60,000 nucleotides of DNA from Antedon mediterranea. Its lineage: Eukaryota > Echinodermata > Crinoidea > Comatulida > Antedonidae. Positions 24,525 to 35,045 of this stretch are shown here, piece after piece. The stretch covers positions 8,778,922 to 8,838,921 of the forward strand of contig NC_092678.1 in assembly GCF_964355755.1 (NCBI RefSeq). The letters are read 5' to 3'. A model generated the notes under the pieces. It did no database searches. It was not told where the DNA came from and worked only from the letters and a program-made list of their open reading frames with translations. Position numbers and translations under genes: made by a program. Position 1 is the first letter of the stretch, and each line of letters starts with the position of its first letter.

Positions 24525-24720
24525 ACGGCTGTGACCAGTTGTTGTCGAGATTTAAGGACACACTGGTGTTTGATATTATAACCTAATCTTTTGACCTTTC
24601 GCCACATTTTCAAAATGTGTAACCAAGCCAACAATGATTGTTTGACCATCCTAAACCAATTTCTGAAGTCAAATTCTCTGGACCTCAAAGTGCATACGAA
24701 AGTTGATCTAGCTACTAGAG
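24525..24720. repeat. R1 repeat, second copy
   Basis: Close copy of 22590-22778, ending GATCTAGCTACTAGAG and followed by TA, then LINE piece C. If the inverted block is flipped back, the two R1 copies become inverted terminal repeats with TA on both sides. Confidence 0.85.
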
Positions 24721-24722
24721 TA

Positions 24723-25728
24723 TTTTTTTAAACGTTAAAAAAACAAATTATATAATCTTCCATTCCAAAAACGTTACATGTGAAACCAAAGTAACAATAG
24801 ACGAAGTTTAAATTGACCGGGTTTATAGCACTACATTTCTTGGAATAGAAATTGATTGTAAGTTTAATTGGAAAAAACAATATGTTAAACGCATACAAAC
24901 AAAAATTGCTAAAAACATTAGTATAATTTATAGATTAAGAAAACAACTTGAAAGTAGTGTATTATTTATTCTGTATAACTCATTAGTATTACCATACATT
25001 AATTATTGTTGTGAAATATGGGGTAACACTTATAAAAGTACATTACAGCATTTGTTTTTGTTACAAAAAAATGGTTATTAGAATTGTCTATAAAGCTGAC
25101 TATTTTGCTCACACTAAACCTATTTTGTATACATTTAAAACATTAGATATATTTGATGAGATTGAATTAAATACTGCAATAATAATGTACAAAGCCCATA
25201 GACAACAACTTCCTCCTATAATCCAACGGTATTTTAAACAAAATAAAGATATCCATAACTATAATACCAGACAGCATGAACATTTTAATATCAATTTAAG
25301 GAAAACTACGTTAAAACAAATGTGTTTTATCAAATAAAAGAATTTTAATATGGAATAAACTCTCCGTTGAAATAAAGTACTCCACAAATGTTCATGTGTT
25401 CAGAAAAATGTACAAAAAACGTCTATTAGAAAATTATATAATATGATAAAGTAATTATTAAACCCATTCTTATGCATTTGATTTCAGAAAGTAATTCGTA
25501 AACCCATTCTTCTTTTATAAATCAAAAATTAAATTGTTTGCTTAGTATTAATGTAGTATTTTGATGGAAAACTTCTTTGGGCTGATTTACATTTATTAAT
25601 GAATCTGATATTTAAATGGAGTTTTTTATTTTATAATTTTCCCCTTTTCTTTGTTCAAACAATGTTGTCGTTTATTTATCTACTTTATTTACAAAGAAAA
25701 TAAAAGAAGTTGTCATTGTCATTGTTAA
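24723..25728 (+). pseudogene. LINE, piece C (RT thumb to 3' tail)
   Basis: The reading starts LNVKKTNYIIFHSKN and continues through FLGIEIDCKFNWKKQY, LVLPYINYCCEIWGNTY and YNTRQHEHF, all typical of the C-terminal part of LINE RT proteins. It follows on directly from the end of piece B. A 3' tail with TTGTCATTGTCATTG is seen near 25710-25727. The copy carries stops and frameshifts. Confidence 0.88.
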
Positions 25729-26218
25729 AACCACAACATAATTTCAACTGTTTTTCAAGGTTGAAAACATGTTGCCATTTTGACCAAAATTGTCAATTGG
25801 ATTTCAAAGTTAAATTAACGTTAAAATAAGATTGATAAACAAACGTAATGATTGGATAAAAACACTACATAATTTCAACCTTTTTCGAACTTTGAAAAAA
25901 TATTGTAATTTTAACCAAACTTGTCAACAAGGTTTCAACGTAAAATTAACGTTGAAATAACATTGATAAACAAACGTAATAGTTGGTTAAAATACTACAT
26001 AACTTAAACCTTTTTTCAACGTTAAAAACGTGTTGTTATCTTAAACAAAAATTTTAACATTATTTCACCGTTAAATTAACATTGGTAAATTAACGTAAAG
26101 GGTTAGTTAGAAAGACAATGTTATTTCAACGTTGAATCAACGTTTATAATACGCTGTTAACATCATTTCAACACATCAACTAAATGTTAACGTTGATTCG
26201 ACGTTAAAATTATGTCCT
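25729..26218. repeat. Tandem AACGTTGAAA repeat ending GTGCCCACTGG
   Basis: About three degenerate units of roughly 130-140 bp share TACATAATTTCAAC, TTAACGTTGAAATAA and GATAAACAAACGTAAT. They are followed by short TTCAACGTTGAATCAACG blocks and the terminus CTGTGCCCACTGG. This style of element is widespread in metazoan genomes. It abuts, and contributes codons to, the last exon of the gene at 26187-30742. Confidence 0.8.
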
Positions 26219-26546
26219 GTGCCCACTGGATGAGTTTAGACCAATTGCTGGGTGGGTTATTTTTCTCATGTATGTGGACAATTCCCCTCGAATCAACATA
26301 GCCTATTATTTTTTTCGGGTCATCTTTTATTCCAGCTGAAATATGAAATGACGAATCACCTTGGCCATAAAGAGAAAGCTTGACGTTGGTAAAACTGATT
26401 ACTTTATCGGCCTCTAACTTGGTCATGAACGCTTGTAGTAGTCTTCGCAGTCCAGCTTGTTCTTTTGTTTGTTCGGCGCCCTCATTTCCACAAAGTCTCA
26501 GTATGATATTCGCCAGTGTACGTTTGTTTATCTCATCAACTCGAAA
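26187..26546 (-). CDS. Unrecognised four-exon gene, exon 4 (last)
   Basis: A pyrimidine-rich acceptor (TTTTTAATCTGTTAG) precedes a 360-bp open frame in phase with exon 3. It encodes about 119 residues, including RLLQAFMTKLEADKV and KKIIGYVDSRGIVHIHEKN. I recognise no domain. The last ten or so codons and the stop lie in the inserted repeat at 25729-26230 (CCAGTGGGCACAGGAC on the coding strand). The annotated C-terminus is therefore transposon-derived, and the original end was either lost or lies beyond. No good donor site was seen before the repeat. The predicted protein totals about 317 residues. Confidence 0.65.
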   Translation of the reverse strand, partial: FRVDEINKRTLANIILRLCGNEGAEQTKEQAGLRRLLQAFMTKLEADKVISFTNVKLSLYGQGDSSFHISAGIKDDPKKIIGYVDSRGIVHIHEKNNPPSNWSKLIQWAQDIILTSNQR

Positions 26547-27367
26547 CTAACAGATTAAAAACAATTATCAATTGATATGAATCAAGTTAACTTTTACAGC
26601 TACATAAAAAAGAAAACCGCAAACTCACGATTGTTTATAATACCCTCTGCTGCATACAGATATGTGCTGACATCTTGTTACACTGATTATAATTACGCTA
26701 CTTTTAATATAGGCCTACACCTTGCATTGGCAGTGATTTAATATATAATAGCTTTTGCTGCCGTCAAGTTCCACAACTATATTTAAGCAAAATTGTATAG
26801 CGCCGCGCAAGATGAGTAATTGTTGCTAAGCTTCTATCATACACTACGCTCCAAGTAATACCATCTACGCCATTATTAGGGCAGAAAAAACACGGATGAA
26901 AATAGGTTATAGCACTTCTTATTTCGTTAAAAATAAATTCTTGTGGTTAACCATTTGCGGTCCGACTTTAGAGTTGGTTAATAAAAAAAGGTAGGGAATT
27001 ATGTAAACAAAGTAAACTAAAAGTTTCTTTCAGATTTGGGCACTTTGTGATTAATTACGTGTGTTTACATTGAGTTGCTTGAATAGACAACTCCGTCTTT
27101 GACAACAACATAGATATTTCCCTGACAACGACATATTCCGGTGTAAATTTGTCCGTATGGCTAGGACATCTGGACGATTTTTTCTTATTCTTACATATTT
27201 ATTTAACTACAATAATACATTTCTATAGGAAACCCAAAACAAAATGCAAGAAATTAGATTGGAAGATTATCGTAACTCGAAGAAACACTCTTTTTCAGTT
27301 GATAGTGGTCTCCGGTAATAAGTACTCCAATTGAAAATTAATAAAATATTTGTCATCAAAAACCTAC

Positions 27368-27640
27368 CATGACCACCGGTACTTGTTTTTCATTCTGGTA
27401 CACCATTATAGTAGACTTGGCACGGTTGCTTTCGAATATAACTTGTTCCTCGTTCAACCCACAAAATACTAGCTTTATGTTAGAAAAACCTTTTTCTTGA
27501 AATGAACTTGTGAACTTTTTCCAATATGTTAACAGATTTTTCCAATCTTTGGCGGACGATAAGTCATCAAAAACACGGTACATCAATTTGTGACTGTCTT
27601 CGTCGGCAAGACACGAACAATTTGAAAGATCTACCTTCAA
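27368..27640 (-). CDS. Unrecognised four-exon gene, exon 3
   Basis: Bounded by a strong acceptor (TCTTTTTGTAG) and a GTAGGT donor, this exon is 273 bp, exactly 91 codons, phase 0 at both ends. It encodes a mixed polar segment with DLSSAKDWKNLLTYWKKF and FSNIKLVFCGLNEEQVIF, suggesting alpha/beta structure. No family is recognised. The intron to exon 4 (26547-27367) holds nothing else recognisable. Confidence 0.75.
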
Positions 27641-27780
27641 CTACAAAAAGACACAATTAATGTATTTGTAAATATTTTGGAGGAAATCTTAGAAATTATA
27701 AACTTAGCTTATTAACATTCGTGTTATTTCTACCACTGACAATGACAATTATTATTAATGATTATTATTATTACTAGATA

Positions 27781-29510
27781 ATCTAGGTCGTGCCCACAGA
27801 TGGTTCTCGAATACATAATAATTTCAGCGTTAAAAAACTGGCGATTTCAAATGTACGTACCGCAGGACAATAATACATGTCGTTTACAGCCTACAGGAAC
27901 GAATAAATAGACACTGTAATTTATGTACTCAACTAAAATTAGCACCATGGGAATTACTTCCGAAAGAGAAACTTGTCACAAAATGAGACCAATTGTTTAA
28001 GTCAAATTTAAACAAACTTGATTTGTGTTTTGTATGTAACATTAGGGTTGAGGGATGGGGAAGAGGATAGGTGCAAAGAGGAACAATTTTTAAATATTAT
28101 TCTTTATCCATTTAGTAACGAAATATTAATTGAACTTATTCAACCTTATGTTCCTAAGCGGTCTCTGAGATCTAGATCTGAGTCTCTTCTTGCCCATTTA
28201 TTTCATCCTTCCACTAAGTTTTATGGAAATCGTTCATTTTCTTCGGCATCCGTTTTTCTATGGAATGCGTTGCCTATTGAAATCCGTCAGGCTACTTCCA
28301 CCAGTGTCTTCAAATCTCTCCTCAAAACCCACTTTTTAATTTGTAAATTTCTAAATTGTTCTGTCTTTGTAAAGCGCATTGAGGCTTTCAGCATAATGCG
28401 CTATATCAAGTACCAGTTATTATTATTATTATTATTATTATTGTTTTCATGTTTTACAAATAATATACCACTAAACACAGTAAAACATTGCGATGTAATA
28501 CTTTGTTGAAACTATCACCGTCCTAGTCGATTGAAATAGTAGAGTAGCCCCTACATGTAACGATACATCACTACGACGTGTATATGTTTATATAATGTAA
28601 AACAATTTGTGAAAACCACCTCTATTCGGGGAAAATCATAAATTCGATTTAATCGTCAATAAATATTAAATTATCTAACTCAACTTAATTAGTAGGCCTA
28701 ATGGTTTTCAATTGTTTCCTAGAGCCAATTCATACTTAAGTTGGTTCCTACCCTACCCACCAAAGTTGTTCTGCGTTTAGGGCATGTGATGTACCGTAGG
28801 CCTATCCTCTACTGGTTTTACAACGCTACTCATGCCAGTGAGGGAAGGGTGGTTTAACTGCAATAATAAAGATGTGTACATAATATACGGCGAGTGAAAA
28901 CGCTAGCTCTTTATCCGTTTAAAAAAAATTTATATCCAACCTCTGCAGCACAGATTGAAAAAAAAATGGATCGAATTTCTGTTATGAGTATACAGTACTT
29001 GCCTTTACGACGCCTGAGGGAATAGACACTTGTGGAACAGAGATTGGAATGTTCCATTCATCGCAAATCAATACATTTGTATAAACGTATATTAAATCTA
29101 TCAAAATAGTATTTTTTAAAGAAAATCGGCCTGTCTTCAACATTATGATGCTGTACTTGAGCTGTTCAACCGGTTTTCAGCCATTAAAAACAATTATCGT
29201 AGGAGGAGATAGGAAAATGCGAAGCATCCTCGTATTATCGTCTGCGGGTATTTTTCAAGACGGACATCCATTAGACAGTGTATACCACGATCGAAAAACA
29301 CCCCTATTTGGGGCAAATCGTTGAACCTAAATTCGTTTTAATCGTCAATAACTAATTATCGAACTCAATTTAATTAGTAAACAGGGTTACATCAGGCGGT
29401 TAAAATCAGTACCGAAAGTACGAACCAACTTTATATACCATCGAGTAAACGTTCTAGAAATAACGCGCGATTTACCGAATTTTGCCCTTACGTAAATTTA
29501 TATATAGATT
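27781..29510. repeat. Dispersed repeat D2, copy b, interrupted by a LINE tail
   Basis: Homologous blocks to 15703-16655 occur at 27781-28000, 28510-28600 and 29037-29510. The first gap holds the LINE tail at 28010-28442 and the second is about 430 bp of sequence absent from copy a. The repeat sits in intron 2 of the orphan gene. Confidence 0.82.
28010..28442 (+). pseudogene. LINE 3' end (CR1-like) with TTA microsatellite tail
   Basis: The frame encodes a LINE C-terminus: LIQPYVPKRSLRSRSESLL, KFYGNRSFSSASVFLWNALP and STSVFKSLLKTHF. The end is GCGCTATATCAAGTACCAG followed by TTA repeats, a microsatellite-type tail typical of CR1/L2-like LINEs. It is severely truncated at its 5' end. Confidence 0.88.
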
Positions 29511-29654
29511 ACATTTCATAGTATATGTTTGCCATTGTAAACATCATTAAGTAACTTGCTACTAAATGGAATAACAACAGTAATTATTCAACTGTAAATA
29601 TAATATTTGAATAAAGTAGTCTAAAATTAAAACAATATTTTTTGGGAAGCGTTT

Positions 29655-29965
29655 AATTAAGAAAACGCATTGTATATTGAAAGATTCAAGCCATCCCATG
29701 CATAATGTATTTGAGATGTTACGTAGCGGTAGACGATACCGGTCCATCACTTCTAGTACCAATAGGTTTCGCAACAGCTTCTATCCAGCTGCCATTCGGG
29801 CACTGAATGCTAGTTAAGATTCCATACGAGAGTGATTGTAAATTGTGTTTTTTTTTGTTTTTTATATCTGTATTTTGTGTCTCAGAGCAAACACAGTTTC
29901 TATGTATATATTTTGTTTTACTGTATATGCAAATGACAATAAAAAGAAATGAAAAATGAAATACC
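29655..29965 (+). pseudogene. Second LINE 3' end in the same intron
   Basis: The plus strand reads GRRYRSITSSTNRFRNSFYP then AAIRALNAS, the usual ending of many non-LTR retrotransposon proteins. A T-rich untranslated stretch and an A-rich tail (ATGACAATAAAAAGAAATG) follow. Only the last 40 or so codons survive. Confidence 0.8.
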
Positions 29966-30037
29966 AATTAAATTAAAATACCAAAGCAAACATAATAAAT
30001 AATAAACAAAAACTAATAAAATATCGTATTTAATTAC

Positions 30038-30286
30038 CTTAATATTTATTCCTCTGCTTGATATTTTTAACTTTGACGTGTAGTTAGCAACAGTCGCTTC
30101 ACAAAACGTATTATTCCATCGTATTTTTCCACCACAAGCCTCTTCATTTTTCGTTCGAAGGAAATGTGCACACTTGTCTGCAAACTGACGTTGTGCTTCA
30201 ATTGTCGTTCGATCCTGAATTTGTTGAAATAGATTATCTTCAACAGACTGAAGTTGCCTGATACAGAAATCAAGCTCTTTGGATTT
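30038..30286 (-). CDS. Unrecognised four-exon gene, exon 2
   Basis: This 249-bp segment (83 codons) has no internal start codon. An acceptor TTTAAATAG and a donor GTAATT bound an open frame in phase 0 at both ends. It encodes a helical, Gln-rich stretch (LQSVEDNLFQQIQDRTTIEA), four cysteines and NNTFCEATVANYT. The following intron (27641-30037) contains a D2 repeat, two LINE tails and microsatellite DNA, so it has grown by insertions. Confidence 0.75.
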
Positions 30287-30670
30287 CTATTTAAAAAAAG
30301 AGAATGATTTCATAATTTGTATTCATATTATAATCAAAAAAAGTTAAATATAAACACAATTATTAATCATTCAAGAAGCCTTTTATAGGCCGTACTACGA
30401 TTACGAATAATCAGTTTTATTTTAAATAATAATAGATAAGTAGGCCTATATTATTAGGCCTATACTGTACTTCAATTTTTAGCCTATTTAGCCTAGGTAT
30501 TACATGGTATATATAGGCCTACACGTAAACCTTTAGGTATACTAATAATTCAATATAATGAAAATGTAATAATTTGTAAATTGTACCCTATAGATGTAGA
30601 CGTAAACTATAATTTTCTCCAGTAAAAATGTCATTAAGAAAAAAAAAATGTAAAAAGCGTTATTATTTAC

Positions 30671-30742
30671 CATATTTTCAGCAATTCTTTCTGTATTGCG
30701 CCAACCACAAAATCTCATGAATGAATTAAATGACATTGCCAT
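30671..30742 (-). CDS. Unrecognised four-exon gene, exon 1
   Basis: A start codon opens a 24-codon frame (MAMSFNSFMRFCGWRN then TERIAENM) ending at a GTAAAT donor, phase 0. A second ATG two codons later could also serve. No signal peptide is evident. The four exons join into about 317 codons without a stop, and every intron is phase 0. I do not recognise the protein, and a search with the full prediction is the obvious test. The region upstream (30743-31000) is a plausible promoter but shows no clear TATA box. Confidence 0.65.
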
Positions 30743-32160
30743 GATTATAGAGAAATATACGAACCTTTCGTAAATCCTACTGATGCACTAATGAATCTGC
30801 AATTGATTATTTGGTGACGATTTGCTTTTCCAGAAACTGGAGGCAATCTCTAAATATTTTGCGCATGTTCAGTAGCATTATATTTGTTCTCGCTTACCAC
30901 TCGTGTTCTCAAGCAAAACCACCAGTTAGACTAGACCGATGACACTACCCGCATCAGGCAAAAAATATTCAGCTTATGCCCTTATAAATTCAAGGTAAGT
31001 AATGTTTATCTTTTGACATTTAATTACACACGTAATGGTTGATTCCATTATATACAAGACATTAACAGTTTTACCAACGTAAAGATAGAAAGAAGAAGAA
31101 AAAATAACAATCAACAAAATACTTAAATCTAAAATAACATCTTGTTGATTGATTTTCTAATGATTATTGATTCTATTCCACTAATTTCATAAATAATATT
31201 TCATATTTATTCAATAATTTGTTCAATCATTTGTAAATAAATGGTCGCATTGATTACTGAAAATAATGACAATGCTGCGGCTGGATTTCAATGGATATAC
31301 AAAATAAAATAAGAAAATAAATAAATCAAAATGATAAAGTAAAACAGCCAGAAAAAATGGCAGAGGTTCCGAACACCAGTGAAAGTGAGAATACTTGGAC
31401 AAAGTAGATAGTATTAAAAGTACTTGTCACCAAAAATCAGACATATTCGTAATTCAGTGGCAAGGGTCAAAATTTGGAATTGGCTCATATTTTGCACATT
31501 GGTAGGCCTTGATGTAAGTAAACCTCACGTTTAGTTTGTTTGGTAAAATATCGCTTAGTTTTCCGAGAAAATCGAAAAATGAAGATTTCCGGCAAATTGT
31601 GTTACTTTTTGGAGTATAATAAGTTTAACAGCCTCTGGAAGCCAAACGTAATAACATAGTGTTTTAATATTTTACTCTTACGTTAACTAGTATCTGTACA
31701 ATTATTTAGTAAAGTTTCAAAAAAGATTTTTTACTAATTAATTAGTAATTAGCATATAAAAACCTTTTAAAACGTAGTAGTTTTTTTTAATGTGCAATAA
31801 CATTTTTTGAAATAAAAAAATCCTCAATCTAAAGTATAGATACTAATATTTATGAATCAAGTGAAAACAAATTGGGAAAACTCTTTTACGCTCCACGCCA
31901 TCGCCACAAAGTTTTAAGAAATTCAAAGATTTTAGCTGTCGGCAAGATCAATGAGGTCTATAATGTTCTCTATTTAGCGCTTTAAGCCAAACTTTTGGAA
32001 CGAGAAACAAAATGTAAAGGTAAACTAAAAGGTCCTGAATAATTCTGATTTACTTTTCAATATGAACACAAACTAAAAATAAATTGCTGGTTAAATTTCA
32101 ACGACTAACCCATAATGAAATTAAGCAATTACTATCTGAGCTCAACATTATAACTCGGTT
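30743..32160. other. No gene seen; upstream region of the orphan gene
   Basis: Contains the probable 5' flank of the minus-strand orphan gene. No coding exon or recognisable repeat could be supported from 31000 to 32160. Confidence 0.5.
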
Positions 32161-32179
32161 AGTTTCATCAAACCTGTTG

Positions 32180-32316
32180 TGTTTTCCACTAGGTGAATTT
32201 ATTCGCGTGAATTGAACATTTTCGCGTATATGCATCCGCAACTTCATTTTTATCAATAAATATTTCCATTGCGCGTCCGTATACGCGAAAATATTTGATT
32301 CGCCTAGTGGAAAACA
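32180..32316. mobile_element. Small MITE with TGTTTTCCACTAGG ends
   Basis: Inverted ends TGTTTTCCACTAGG and CCTAGTGGAAAACA enclose about 110 bp with further inverted matches (ATTTTCGCGTATA and TATACGCGAAAAT). Too short to code. The target duplication is not clear. Confidence 0.75.
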
Positions 32317-32567
32317 GGCTTTACAACATGATTATCTTCTCATAATAGGGAGTTTTCACAAGCTATTTCCCAAGCTCCGCCCACTTTGTAAACAAATCGA
32401 TCTGCGCGTACACAAGCATCCATTACAACAATTTTTAGTTACGTGCGTCAAGAAACTTACTTCTGAAAAATAGCGTCAATGAAAAACTTTAACCGAAGGG
32501 TATCAAAACATGGAAGAATCATTAACGTTCTGCAAAATAATTTAAAAATAAATGGTAAATTAAAAAA

Positions 32568-33130
32568 AGTTCTATTGATCATACATTCCAATAATTATCG
32601 ATCTATAGTTTCCCCTATATTTCATAATTGTTGGGATTTTATTTGTGTTACACGAGTTTGTTGAAAAAATGCACTTTCTTATCAGTGGGAGTATAGTTCA
32701 AATTACACAGTAAAATCTTTATTCTTTTGTACACAAATTTTGTAAATAGAGAGGCATTTTAAAAAGCTATGAAAAATAAACGATGTGGTAAAAAATGTTA
32801 TCAGATGACTAAATATAGGTAGTATAACTCTGGTAATTTTATTTAACTTCATATTTTTTTTTCATGCTATAGCAAAAATTATCCACTGTATGTCCACCAT
32901 CTTTTTTCACCTTATATGGAGTCACCAGACATGTTATTACATTAGGTTAAACTACCTAACTACTGAAAAAAAAGTCTTCCTGGTTTTTATGGCAGAATTT
33001 TGCAAAATTTTGTATTTGACCATATTAAGGGAAATTCATATTTTTTCGTCTTGATTTCTGTTACAAATATTTGATGTAGTTACAATTAATCAGATATTAT
33101 ATTTAAAATTCATGCCTGTATCGGAGCTTT
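32568..33130. repeat. Dispersed repeat D1, copy b
   Basis: Direct-orientation match to 85-690, with a short deletion near 32690 compared with that copy. The following bases to about 33400 include a piece of the 'gaccagtggttg' family. Confidence 0.8.
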
Positions 33131-33484
33131 AAAGTTATATTTCTATTTAAGCCAAAGAATAAGAATTGTTCATCGCAATATTGAGTCTATTTATCATCAA
33201 ATACGCATGATAAAATAAGTTTATGAGTTTAAGAGGTCAGAGGTCAAAAACCAGAAAGGACTTTTGCCGCCATATTTTGACAAACTTTTTTATTAGAGTA
33301 ATTTGAGGCTAAAATTAAATGTATACAGTTAGCGGTTGTCAAGATATAAGGGGGTCACAACATATGTGGTCATTTTTCAAAGCGCCCACAACGGGTGAAA
33401 AATGTTCCTTATGGTGTAAAACACAAGAAAGCAAAAATTCAAACTTGGGAAAAATATGAAATAGAGGAAAAACGTGACAAATGC

Positions 33485-34060
33485 TGCCTGACTATCTATT
33501 GTTAAGAAAACTAAATTTCTTGGTGTTTATCTGGACAGTACACTAAACATCAGATTACTGAAGTCGAAAACAAAATATCCAAAAGTTCTGGTATCATTAT
33601 CATTATATAGATTATTTCATCCCTCAAAACATACTCCACATTCTTTACTGTTCATTAATCCTCACCTACTGTAATATTATTTGGGGTAATACTTACCGTC
33701 CTACCTAAATAAAAATGTTATTAATCAAAGAATTTTAAAGAAAATCGTAAGATACATAGCAAATGATCCTCACTTATCCCATTCCAATCCTGCTTAAAAT
33801 TCAGGATATAAACCATCTTCAAAAATGTGTTTTTCATTATTCATGGTTTAACTCGCTCCTTCCATCTCAGTTTGATGATTTATTAAGTTTCTATCTTAAT
33901 TTTCATAATTACAAAACATCTTCTTTCAAAAATAACATTCAGTTCAGTGGTCCAAGATTATGGGATAATGTACCAGTTCCCATCAAAAGAGTTTTTTTTT
34001 TAAATTGAAACGACACCTCTTATCAAGTTATTTGTAATTATGCATTAACTTATTTTAAAA
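33485..34060 (+). pseudogene. LINE C-terminal fragment
   Basis: Readings KKTKFLGVYLDSTLNI, KIVRYIANDPHLSHSNPILL and FKNNIQFSGPRLWDNVPVPI match the thumb and C-terminal part of LINE RT proteins. Several frameshifts and a stop after the poly-T block near 33990 make it a remnant. Confidence 0.82.
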
Positions 34061-34214
34061 GCAGACAAGCGTTGTCTGAGTGAACTGGAATAAAACAGAT
34101 AAAAACAAAGGAGGCACAGGTTGGTGAATAGAGGGTGGGGAAAGTGAGTAAGTAAAAAAAGAAGATAGATTGGAAGATATAAACAATTTTGGAATGGAAC
34201 AGCTTAAATGGTGG

Positions 34215-35045
34215 TTAACTTAAATTTAGGTATAATGGAATAATGTTACCGATATAGAAGTATGTTCCTAATGTAAAGACCAAAAAGTTTATGGTTTTAA
34301 GTAGTACTTCCCAGTGGTTTTCTTTGTCGCTCAATTTGACATCGTGGTCAATTGCAATGAAATTTGCAATCGAGTAACCAGCTGAATAAAAATGTTCGGC
34401 TACAGGTTGATCAAGCTTTAATGTTTTTGATCTGTGTTGTGTCATTCTCATATGAAGGGTGTTTCTTGCTTCTCCGACGTACTGTTTACCACAAATATGA
34501 GATAATTGACGTTTTTTATTAGACAAATAATTGATTGTCTTATCCGAAAAATGCGGCCAGTTTGGTTGTTACTCTTACATTTTTCAGTCGAGTCAACTAA
34601 TGAACAAGATTTACCGCGAAGGTGACTGCCCGAATTTTGGCTGTCGAGAGAGTCAATGACTTTTAAATTTAGATGTAACTCGTATATCACGAAGGTTGAG
34701 CGGAGATGTCCGGTTAGTTCTTCGTTACGATTCTGAAAATCTGAATAACAGATACGTCCGATACGTAATGCTTGACTGTACGTTATGCTTTTAGTACAGT
34801 GTCTGGAATGACAACTGCTAGGGAGCAGGTACATATTTTTATCCGTGGGTTTACGGAATAGGTAAGTTTTGAGTGTACCATTTTCTATGGTCACTATAGT
34901 GTTAAAAAAGCCAACACTACTAGTGAATTTAGTAGCTGTAAATTTGATGTTTGGGTGGGCTTAATTAATATTCTGAAGGAATGAGTCCAGATTATTTTCA
35001 CTGTGGGTCCAGATCATGAGCATGTCGGGTGTGTTTCGAAAAATG
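34215..35045 (-). pseudogene. Penelope-like element: RT end and GIY-YIG endonuclease remnant
   Basis: Minus-strand frames carry TYLFRKPTDKNMYLLPSSCH, the SITYSQALRIGRICYSD motif and, after frame changes, CGKQYVGEARNTLHMRMTQH, typical of the GIY-YIG endonuclease of Penelope elements. Readings near 34980-35040 (MIWTHSENNLDSF in pieces) belong to the end of the RT core. Frameshifts separate the parts. The element is truncated upstream of the RT active site. Confidence 0.9.
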
